From positions 54,652,613-54,716,612 of the forward strand of contig CM038466.1 of NCBI GenBank assembly GCA_021464415.1: DNA of 64,000 nucleotides, written 5' to 3'. The notes below the pieces were generated by a model, which saw only the letters and a list, made by a program, of their open reading frames with translations, did no database searches and was not told where the DNA came from. Positions 55,001 through 64,000 of the stretch are shown in pieces (the first letter of the stretch is position 1; each line of letters opens with the position of its first letter). This stretch comes from Lonicera japonica (Eukaryota > Streptophyta > Magnoliopsida > Dipsacales > Caprifoliaceae). The translations under genes and the position numbers were made by a program.

Positions 55001-55654
55001 AAGGCATGGGTCGATTTTGTAAATAATGTTTTTTGTTAGTATTTTTGAGTTTCAGGAATTGTCATCGGAGATTCGGGTGTCATTGAGTCTGAACGGATCA
55101 AGTTGAGGGGAGCTATAAGGTGTTTTGGTGCAAAGAGGGCAAAGAAAAAAAAAATTCTGGCAGATTGGTCCATGATCGATCATGGTGAAAAAATTTTCTC
55201 AGTCAGTTAGAAGCATGATCGATCATGGGATTCCATGATCGATTATGGAAGAAGGCAGCATGATCGATCATGGGTATACCATGATCGATCATTGTACAAA
55301 AAATCAATTTGGGCAGAATGACCCATGATCGATCATGGGTATACCATGATCGATCATGGTCCCGTAATAAAACAGGGGAGCCGTTTCTAAACCCCCATTT
55401 CTCACTTCTCCTTCTCCCAAATCCTCTCCAAACCCTAGCCCCTTTCCCCCATTGATCCCAAACCTTCCCCAAACACCATTTCCAACCTTCCCCACCTAGA
55501 ATCAACCATCAAATCTTCCAATTTTCGAACCCCAATCATCAAACCCATTCCAAAAATCCCCCTTTCTTTCTCTCCTCACCAATTTCGAGCCCTGCCAAAT
55601 CAAATCTCGAAATTTCTCATCTCTCCCTCCTCTTAAGCGTCACATTACTCTTTT
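55001..55654 (+). other. Athila-B pol-env spacer with palindrome cluster
   Basis: Noncoding. Seven copies of (C/G)CATGATCGATCATG(G), some degenerate, lie between 55171 and 55360. C-rich, TATA-less sequence follows up to the env-like ATG. A polypurine-like AAGTTGAGGGGAG also occurs at 55091-55103, the same string as the true polypurine tract. Confidence 0.8.
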
Positions 55655-56863
55655 ATGGCTTCCTCTAACCCTCCTACTAAGCCGCTTGTCATTGAAGTTG
55701 CAAGGGGTGGCTATCGCGGATTTCGAAGCCGCCAAGAATTTGAATGGTGGAACTACGCCTTCAAGACGAGGACGGTGGTGATAGAGAGGCCGGTCTACAT
55801 TGGTACGCTGGACGATTTCCCCCAAAGAACAACGTTTGAGCGATATCCAGAATGGATTACTTACTTGCGTGAACAAGGTACTCAATGTAATCTCTCCATT
55901 TGTCGTGAATTTGTTGCAAGTTTAATCCCAGTTCCAAATACCCCGTATGCATATGTTGCTCATGTTCGAGGGAAAACGGTCCATTTTAACCTCGAGGTTT
56001 TGAATGAGATTACGGGAATCTCGGCTTTGCCACCCAATGCTCATGACCTCCCCTACTCGGATGGTACCCCTTATGTAGAGCCAACGGCTAATGATTTAGC
56101 CACATTTCTAACCGGTGAACCGAGGGAATGGATTGGGAACCAATTGGATAGGAATAACATACTTGAGGCCTTTAGGACTCTTTGGCTAGTAGTTTCCAAC
56201 GCTTTGGACCCGACTTCACACACCCAACACCTGTACCCTTCTCAAGCGTATGTGATATACGCTATTGCAACAAACAAGCGCATTTGTTTGCTTCGTCACA
56301 TCATTGGGCGAATTGCTAGAATCATAGACTTGGTCGCCCACAACGAAACAATCAAATTTGGGTCTTTGATCACTAAGGTATGTTTGCGAGCGGGGGTAAC
56401 TGAGAGAGATGAGGATGTGAAAAAAATGCCTCGAGCACCACTTAACCGATCTACCCAAACTCGAGCCGCTGGTCAATTGAGGAACCGGCCAAGTTCTTCA
56501 ACCGCACCTCCTCAAGTTGAGTCTGAAGAAGAGGGGGCAAAAGAAGCAGGAGTAGATCTCCCAGGGCCCTCAAGGCGGAGAAGAGGGGCAAGCTCTGGGC
56601 CGGTAGATGACACGAAGGAATTCATGAGAGAGCAGTTTGAGCAGATAACTGCTTTGATGCAGACTGGGTTTGCTAGCATCAATGAGAGGTTGAGATTATG
56701 GTATTGCGTCAGGACCGTGTGGAGGCAGATATTGCAGCTCAGGTCGAGGCACGAGTTGCAGCTCAGATGGCGACCCAGCAGGAGTTCATACGCCAGCAGT
56801 TCGAGGCGTTGTATGGTCGTTTTCCCCCACCCCCACCTCCCGACATGTGATGATACTTGCTAA
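55655..56863 (+). pseudogene. Athila env-position protein (Athila-B), frameshifted C-terminus
   Basis: The same protein as 2413-3609 (MASSNPPTKPLVIE at the start), nearly identical through residue about 340. A one-base loss near 56688 after SINER shifts the frame, so the coiled-coil and polyproline tail is replaced by an Arg/Ser-rich stretch ending at 56863. The conserved N-terminal part is still open. Confidence 0.8.
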
Positions 56864-58187
56864 TCCTGGAAACTCTTATATTTATGCTTAGTTTTATATT
56901 ATTTCTTTTGGGTTGTATTAGATTTCAGACATGATGTTAACTTTAGAACTTGGTTTTAATAATTGAATGTTATGGTTTTTGCTAATAGATTCTAATTCTA
57001 ACCCGTTTTGTGTATAGTTGTTGTTTATCTCTTATTTTTGTCTCATGGAAAGCAAAGCCAAAATAGCCCTTCCGTGCATATTTATTGTTCTCTTTCCATT
57101 GAGGACAATGTTTCTTTCAAGTTGAGGGGGGTACGTTATTTTGTGTTTATTTTGTTTTGGCTTGCTATTGTTTATTTCCATGAGTAGAAGAGATGTGTTC
57201 AAAATTTTTTTTTTTTTTTAGAAGTTTGAAAATTGATGAATGTTTGATTGATATTTTGTTCGATGAAGACTATTGTTTCATTAGCTTTTGGCTTGAATTC
57301 TTTGATTTAGATAGGAATTTGAATGATAATCTAAATTGCCTTGCTTCAATTAGTCTCATATCCCGTCATATTTGCCTGTTCCGCATGCTAGATTTATTTG
57401 GTTATTCCCAATTCGGTTGTAACACTTCGATTTATTTTCATTGAGAGAAGAGAAATTTTTGTCCAAAAATGATGGAAGCTCTTTCGAAAAGATCCTCCAA
57501 TGAGAGGACAAAAGCATAGCACGTTGATAACTTGGCTGACTTTTATCCTAATATTGACTTAAAGCTTCACTTGACTAAATCTTAAGTCTCTTTGTCTAAT
57601 ATTACGGATGGGTAAAGGTTAACATATGGGAAAGGGTGAATAGCTTCCTTCGAGCTCCAATGAATGAGCAGAATTTTGAGAAAATTTCATAAGTGAGACC
57701 GCTGCCCCCCATAGAGATGAAAACCGCCCTGATCTAATTTAGCAAAAATTTCCAAGAAAAAGATAAAGAAAGTGCTTAGAATTGACAAATCTTTGAGCTT
57801 TTGTTTTTGAAAAAGTTCTCTCTTCCTTCTCGAATGATTATGACTCTTTGTGTTTATATTGAATTGCTTGAATCGAAATCTAGGATGTGAGCATTGGAGA
57901 ATATGGGATTGGGTTCTAAAGGAGATAGGCGAATTAGATGATCATTCAAAAGTCCGTCGTTCTGGAAAATTGATAGTAATGCCTCTTGCTTTGCAAATTG
58001 AAACTTGAAACTTCATTCTCATCGTTCATCATGATCAAACTTCTAATGTTTGTAGGTACCATTTCTGAAAACCTTCACGAGATGCAACTCGTCTTCTTTG
58101 GGAACTTAGAAGTTAACATATTTTTGTATAGTATATTAATTTTTGTAATTATATACTTTTTGTCTTGCTAAGGGACTAGCAAGAGAT
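56864..58187 (+). other. Athila-B 3' untranslated region
   Basis: Collinear with 1055-2412 inverted. It contains the small frames 57193-57444 and 57986-58171 discussed there, and another AAGTTGAGGGGGGTA at 57119-57133 that resembles the polypurine tract. Confidence 0.7.
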
Positions 58188-58201
58188 AAGTTGAGGGGAG
58201 T
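58188..58201 (+). promoter_or_regulatory. Athila-B polypurine tract
   Basis: AAGTTGAGGGGAGT immediately before the 3' LTR. Confidence 0.85.
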
Positions 58202-59871
58202 TGATAAACGCATAATATTGTCATGCATAAGCTCTTTCCCGGAGTCGCTTGACGCGTTTGTTGCTTTAATTCTGCCTAATTATCCTCTTATCTCAAGAGT
58301 AGTGTCTTAGCGAGTTTTGTATCTAACATCGTCCCGCTAGGTGTGCCTTTGTTGTGTTTCTATGTGTTTATAGGCATAGGATGCAATGGTGTTCGAAGAA
58401 TTGATCAAGCGCTAGTCAAAAGCTCGCAAAATGCTGATCTGAGGAATTTCCCAGAAGCATGATCGATCATGGGTATACCATGATCGATCATGGTGAAAAT
58501 TGGCCTTCAGAGCAGAGGACCCCATGATCGATCATGGTAGACCCATGATCGATCATGGCCTAGCGGGGACATTCACCAACTCCTGCTTTTAGCCTTATTT
58601 CGGGGGTTTTGGTTCCTAGATATTTCTTTTTGTTTATTTTATTAGTTTTTGTACTCCTTTAGCTATTGTTTTAGTCTAAGGGAGTGGATATAGATCATTA
58701 TCTAGGAGACACACTTGGAAGTTCTAGAGAGAAGGAAGAGCTAAGTTGTATTGTTCTTCATTTTTCCTTGTATGTGTTTTGATTTGTAAGAATGATTTCT
58801 TCTTCTATAATATTTGTTTTTGCATCTATTATGGAGTAGTCTCTTACTAAGGTTACGGAGGTTGATTGCGATATGATTTTTGGTGATTAATGGCTCAATC
58901 CATATTTAAAATTTGATAAATATTTGTGAATCTTCTTCTTCTTCATCATATCATCCATTCTTTCAAGCTTTCTAGGTATTTTCATGATAAGTTAAGACTT
59001 TATATGCCTTGTATATTTAGTTCTTGGTTGTTAATGATCATACAACATATTTATATGGTTCTAGAAAGCTTGTATTCTTTTCTCCCCCATTCATGGAGTT
59101 TTTGACCTTATTGTAGGAATTATAAATAGTTCATAAAACTCCATAGATGGATTATAAATTTGTTAGCTTATCTTTGATTCATTTATTGATATATTGAGTG
59201 CTTCTTACACTTTATGTGATACTTAGACTCTTTATTTTCTACCATGAGTGATAAACGATGAGATGACAAATTTATCCCATAAACCTCATTCCGTTTCATT
59301 GTTAGGATTCACTTTCTAATTTTCATTCTTTAAATCATGAGATATCATACACTCGCTTTATGTTAAATCTTTTTATGATGAGTTTGTCATATCTATCTCG
59401 GATTAGCTTCATCGGGAATGGGTTGCCTTGCTTCACACCCGTAGCTAAGAGGTAGGAATGATAACCTCGTCTTTGGTGGAATGTCGTTTGTCTCTCCCTT
59501 AATATAGCTTCAATCCGGGAATGAGTCGCCTAGCGTCGCATTCTTTGCTATTGAGAGATACACCAACATTCCCCATATCTCGAGAAACCTTGTGTTGAAA
59601 CCTTTGTATGAGCTAGTGATCACCGTCTCTTAAATCGTAACTAACCTCCACCTACCTTAATGCTTTCTTATTAATTTTCACAACTGTTTTACATTTACGT
59701 TGTTCTACAACAAATCCAACTCACACAAAATCTGAAAACTGTAAAATCCGTAATCCATTCCATTCCTTTTCACTTATCCCTGTGGTTCGACACTCGGACT
59801 TCCGAGACTATATTACAACTTGACGTGCCTACACTTGGGCTATAACACAACGCGCTATTTTGGCGGCGTCA
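58202..59871 (+). repeat. Athila-B 3' LTR
   Basis: TGATAAACGC...GGCGGCGTCA, 1670 bp, with four palindrome units at about 58458-58560, one more than the 5' LTR. Confidence 0.93.
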
Positions 59872-59876
59872 ATCAT
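59872..59876. repeat. Target-site duplication of Athila-B, right (ATCAT)
   Basis: Pairs with 47831-47835. Confidence 0.88.
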
Positions 59877-60110
59877 GCTTCTGACTGGCTGAGAAAAAAT
59901 TTTCACCATGATCGATCATGGGTAGGGCATGATCGATCATGGACCAATCTGCCAGGAAAAAATTTTCTTTGCCCTCTTTGCACCAAAACACCTTATAGCT
60001 CCCCTCAACTTGATCCGTTCAGACTCAATGACACCCGAATCTCCAATGACAATTCCTGAAACTCAAAAATACTAAAAAAAAACATTATTTACAAACTTGA
60101 CCCATGCCTT
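59877..60110 (-). other. Athila-A pol-env spacer, third piece
   Basis: Continues the interrupted spacer (GCTTCTGACTGGCTGAGAAA matches, inverted, 55190-55215 with small differences). It contains two palindromes (about 59909 and 59928) and the internal polypurine-like string at 60001-60013. Confidence 0.8.
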
Positions 60111-61301
60111 TTAGGCATAAGTCGGGTCTTCGAGAGGGGTGGACTCCTCTCGAGGTGGGAATTCCAAAAATGGCTTAAGGCGTTGTCCATTCACTTTGAA
60201 AATGTAGCCGGTTTTGGGATCCTCAACATTCACAGCCCCAAAAAGAAATACGTGACGGACAATGTAGGGACCGGTCCAACGAGACTTTAACTTTCCCGGA
60301 AAGAGATGCAGATGAGTATCATAAACAAGAACTTTGTGCCCAAGTTTGAATTCTTTTCTCAAAATGGATTTATCATGAAAAATTTTGGCACGTTCCTTGC
60401 TTATCTTTGCATTGTCATAACCATCTCTCCTTAATTCCTCAATTTCATCCACTTGCAACTTATGGTCAAGCCCGGCTTTTTTCAAATCACAGTTAACCAT
60501 CTTAGTTGCCCAGTATGATTTGTGTTCCAACTCTACTGGCAAATGACATGGTTTTCCGTACACAATGCGATAAGGAGACATATCTAGAGTTGTTTTATAC
60601 GCAGTACGGTAAGCCCAAAGTGCATCGGTCAGTCTTAACGACCAATCCTTGCGGTTCGGGTTTACCGTTTTCTCTAGAATCTGTTTGATCTCCCTATTTG
60701 CCAACTCGGCTTGACCATTAGTTTGAGGATGATAAGCGAGCGATACTTTGTGGTTTACACCATACTTTTGCATTAATGATTGAAATGGTCTGTTGCAAAA
60801 GTGAGTACCGCCATCACTTATTATTGCCTTGGGAGTGCCAAAACATGCAAGAATGTGTTCTTTCAGAAATCGGATCACCACTTTGTGATCATTTTTTTTG
60901 CACGCTTGGGCTTCCACCCATTTTAAAACATAATCTACGGCAACTAAAATGTAAAAGTTACCGTAGGAGGATGGGAACGGTCCCATGAAGTCGATGCCCT
61001 AGCAATCGAAGATTTCAATCATCAGGATGGGATTGAGTGGCATCATGTTCCTCTTAGAGATCCCTCCAAGCATCTGGCATCTTAGACATGCCTTGCAAAA
61101 ACGTTGTGCGTCCTTAAAGAGCGACGGCCAATACAATCCACTTTGCAAAATCTTCGCGGTAGTTTTCTTTGCTGAGAAGTGTCCTCCGCAAGCCTCAGAA
61201 TGACAGAAGGATAGAGCTCTCTCCACTTCTTCCTCTGGGATGCACCGCCGGATAATCTGATCCGCACAATACTTAAACAGATACGGTTCATCCCAATAGA
61301 A
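60111..61301 (-). pseudogene. pol: Integrase of Athila-A
   Basis: HHCC domain ([17 protein letters not shown], about 61200-61075). Both Asp residues remain (GIDFMGPF next to 60986; ISDGGTHF near 60815), as does the Glu in [10 protein letters not shown] near 60700. The C-terminal SRWTGPYIV leads to TAG at 60111-60113... by alignment the same end as in Athila-B. Broken by TGA at 61302-61304 and TAG at 60999-61001. Confidence 0.86.
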
Positions 61302-62320
61302 TCAACCCACTTCGCTCAAAAACCTTTTTCTGTCTTGTGCGCCCCATGACTTTGGTATCTTGTCAGTTACAAGATAATTTACAATGTCTGCATACCATGG
61401 GAACGTCGATATTGCCAATAATTGCTTATCTGGAAACGAATCTTGAATCGGACTTTCTTCAATGTTGTTCGTAAAAGTGAGTCGAGACAGATGATCGGCC
61501 ACCACATTCTCGACTCCCTTTTTGTCCTTGATGCTTAAATGGAATTCTTGCAATAAGAGTATCCACCTCAGAAGCCGCGGCTTGGCATCTTTCTTTGTGA
61601 ATAAGTACTTCAACGTCGCGTGATCCGTGAAAATCACAATTGGCGATCCTATTAAATAGGATCGAAACTTGTCTAGGGCGAAGACAATTGCTAGAAGCTC
61701 TTTCTCTGTCGTGGTGTAATTCATTTGCGCATCATTCAAAGTCCTACTTGCATAGTATATCAGACCCGGTTTCTTGTCTTTCTGTTGACCAAGAACCGCT
61801 CCCACCGCATAATTACTTGCGTCGCACATGAGCCGAATGGCAAGCTCCAGTCCGGTGTCTGCATAATCGGCGCAGTAGTGAGCATATGCTTCAGAGAGAC
61901 GAAGGCTTCCTCGCACTTGGCATCCCACTCAAAGGGTGCATCCTTGAGAAGTAGATTACACATCGGCTTGGAAATGGAACTGAAGTTCTTGATAAACCTC
62001 CTATAAAACCCAACATGTCCTAGAAAGGATCGGACATCTTTGACATTTTTGGGTGTAGGAAGTTTGGTAATCAATTCGATTTTGGCTTTATCCACTTCGA
62101 TTCCTTTTGAAGAAATGATGTGCCCCAAAACAATTCCCTTGGTAACCATAAAATGGCACTTCTCCCAATTCAATACCAATTGTTTTTCCACGCATCTTCC
62201 CAAGACCTGTTCCAAGTTAGTCAAGTAATTATCGAATGACTTACCATAGACGGTAAAGTCATCCATAAAAACTTCCAAAGTCCTTTCCACCATATCGCTA
62301 AAAATACTTAGCATACACCG
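61302..62320 (-). pseudogene. pol: RT C-terminal part and RNase H of Athila-A
   Basis: RT catalytic FMDDFTVYG near 62260 and [15 protein letters not shown] near 61830. A frameshift lies between about 61860 and 61930, at the start of RNase H. The upstream border is TAA at 62321-62323 in the RT motif after CNAPATF. Confidence 0.86.
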
Positions 62321-63859
62321 TTAGAAAGTGGCTGGTGCATTACATAGACCAAAGGGCATTCTTCGATAGGCGAAGGTACCAAAAGGACATGTAAAGGTGG
62401 TCTTTTCTTGATCATCTAGGTCAATCTCAATCTGATTGTACCCGAAAAAATCATCGAGGAACGAGTAATACTCATGGCCCGCTACCCTTTCTAGAGTTTG
62501 ATCCAAAAAGGGGAGTGGGAAATGATCTTTACGAGTTGCCTCATTAAGTTTACGGTAGTCAATACACATTCGCCACCCGGTGCTGACTCTTTGTGGAATC
62601 AACTCGTTTGATTCATTCTTGACTACCGTAAAACCTGATTTTTTCGGTACCACTTGAGTTGGACTAACCCATTTACTATCCGAGATTGGATAGATGATCT
62701 TTGCATCCAACAATTTCAACACCTCGTTCCTAACCACTTCTTGCATGTTAGGATTCAACCGGCGTTGAAATTGTCTCGATGTTTTTGCCCCATCCTCCAA
62801 GTGAATTTTATGTGTACAAATCAAAGGGCTTATTCCTTGGAGGTCGGCAAGAGTCCAACCAAAAGCTTTTTTATATTTACCAAGCAAATGAACTAACCTT
62901 CCTTCTTGGTCATCCGAAAGTTCGGACGAGATGATGACGGGGTAAGTGTCTGAAGCTCCTAAGAAGGCACACTTTAAATTTCTAGGCAATAGCTTGAGAT
63001 CCATTTGTCCTTCAAGCTTTTTGGTGGACGATGATGTGTTTTCCTCTTTCTCTGAGAATCCAACCTGTTTGTCAGACAAAGAAAACACTTGCATACAATC
63101 CTCGGGTTCATCGGAAGTGGTTAGATAACCTTCCGTTGACTCCGATTTGAAGTTTGCCACAAAGTGGTCTTGGATACATGACTCTATCATGTTCACGTGT
63201 TCGTTTTCCTCTTCATCATCATCATCTTTTTTATTACTCAAAGAGAACACGTTTAGCTCGAGAGTTATGTTTCCAAAAGTTAACTTCACGATTCCGTTCT
63301 TGCAATTTATTATAGCATTAGAAGTGGCAAGAAATGGTCGTCCGAGGATAACCGGAATCTCGTTAGCGGGATTCGACACTGGTTGCATGTCGAGGATGAT
63401 GAAATCAACCGGAAAATAAAACTTGTCAACTTGGACAAGTACATCCTCGACTATCCCTCTTGGAATTTTTACGGATCGGTCCGCTAATTGAATCGTGACT
63501 CTCGTGGGTTTTAACTCACCCAGCCCCAATTGTTGATAAACCGAATATGGGAGCACATTAACACTTGCTCCCAAATCTAATAATGCGTTCTTTATCCTAC
63601 AATTTCCTATGACACACGAAATTGTGGGACATCCGGGGTCTTTGAACTTGGGGGCTCTCGTGCCTTGCATGATGGAGCTCACTTGCTCCGCCATAAAGGC
63701 CTTTTTCTTGACATTCAACCTTCGTTTGGTAGTACATAAGTCCTTGAGGAACTTAGCGTACGAAGGTATTTGCTTGACCGCGTCAAGCAATGGAATGTTG
63801 ATTTTCACTTGCCTAAAAACATCCAAAATCTCGGTATTAGATTTGGACGGTTGGTTCAA
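62321..63859 (-). pseudogene. pol: Protease and RT N-terminal part of Athila-A
   Basis: Protease core LLDLGASVNVLPYS near 63570; [17 protein letters not shown] near 62570 and YYSFLDDFFGYNQIEI. The frame is open for 512 codons and, unlike Athila-B, joins protease to RT without a frameshift. The start shown is arbitrary, because the frame comes from gag outside the window. Confidence 0.86.
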
Positions 63860-64000
63860 TCTCTCCGGAAATGGAACTTGATTCCATTTTTGATTTTTTC
63901 GAGATCCTCTTTTGCTTGTTTCTCTTCCTCTCTCTTCTTTTCTTCGCTCACAACCTCCTCAACTTTCGTGGCCTCAACTATGTCCGCCACCTTGGGGGTT
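63860..64000 (-). pseudogene. Gag-protease linker of Athila-A (runs off the right edge)
   Basis: Inverted match to about 51110-51250 of Athila-B (Lys/Glu-rich linker). A frame change near 63875 separates it from the protease frame. The gag, primer site and 5' LTR of Athila-A must lie beyond the window. Confidence 0.8.

Larger units (their letters stand above)
47836..59871 (+). mobile_element. Athila-B: complete Athila-type Ty3/gypsy retrotransposon, 12.0 kb
   Basis: Two LTRs (1648 and 1670 bp, TG...CA), primer site, gag-pol, spacer, env-like gene, 3' untranslated region and polypurine tract, flanked by ATCAT. It is inserted in opposite orientation into Athila-A, a member of the same family. 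The gag-pol frame has one frameshift (near 52213) and stops at 50064, 50766, 52391, 53714 and 54251, so it cannot move on its own. Confidence 0.95.

Noticed and set aside
1..64000. Host protein-coding genes, tRNA, rRNA, CRISPR arrays or bacterial-type operons
   Set aside because: Every long frame could be assigned to a retrotransposon or a pararetrovirus, or overlaps one as a shadow in another frame. I saw no cloverleaf, rRNA motif or regular spacer array.

Overview
This window is intergenic, repeat-only DNA from a flowering plant. I see no host gene, rRNA, tRNA or CRISPR array. Everything recognisable belongs to three classes of plant reverse-transcribing element: (i) Athila-type Ty3/gypsy retrotransposons, (ii) one Tat-clade Ty3/gypsy retrotransposon carrying extra antisense genes, and (iii) a cluster of endogenous pararetrovirus (EPRV) copies of the family Caulimoviridae, closest in layout to florendoviruses/petuviruses. 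All are confined to angiosperms or to vascular plants generally; the exact species cannot be read from the sequence.

Layout. Athila-A lies on the minus strand and is split. Its 3' LTR (1-1040), 3' untranslated region and env-like gene (2413-3609) are at the left edge; 47641-47835 and 59877-64000 carry the rest (spacer, integrase, RT/RNase H, protease, end of gag). Athila-B, a full-length plus-strand copy (47836-59871), sits inside Athila-A: its LTRs start TG and end CA, a tRNA-Asp-type primer site and a polypurine tract are present, and a 5-bp target duplication ATCAT flanks it. Both copies are dead, through nonsense codons and frameshifts; Athila-B has also lost two of the three integrase catalytic residues.

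Between the two Athila-A parts (about 3923-47640) is a mosaic of EPRV and Tat DNA. Order: EPRV copy 1 (+, 3924-10091), EPRV copy 2 (-, 10082-11588), Tat element (-, 11589-26489, 5' LTR present, 3' LTR missing), EPRV copy 3 (-, 26490-32003), EPRV copy 6 (+, 32088-40155, a diverged second lineage, complete from primer site to primer site with a 34-35 bp terminal redundancy), EPRV copy 4 (+, 40222-43268), EPRV copy 5 (-, 43259-47580). Copies 1+2 and 4+5 contain the same abnormal viral junction in opposite orientation and form a 5.8-kb inverted repeat about 30 kb apart. Short scrambled viral scraps mark most junctions, as is usual for pararetroviral integration by end-joining.

The viral genome order is: initiator-tRNA-Met primer site, structured leader, movement protein, coat protein with zinc knuckle, aspartic protease, reverse transcriptase, RNase H, then a domain of unknown function with a very acidic tail ('ORF2'), then the promoter. 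Only copy 6 has a movement-protein domain. In both lineages ORF2 lies in the same frame as the polymerase, as an in-frame C-terminal extension of the polyprotein. No copy has an uninterrupted polyprotein.

The Tat element has gag, protease with G-patch-like motifs, RT, two RNase H domains (the second the extra one typical of Tat) and integrase on the minus strand. Downstream, on the opposite strand, are two extra genes: a spliced plant-mobile-domain gene (11705-14902) and a DUF7745-like gene (15628-16860). The latter's promoter strongly resembles the element's own LTR promoter.
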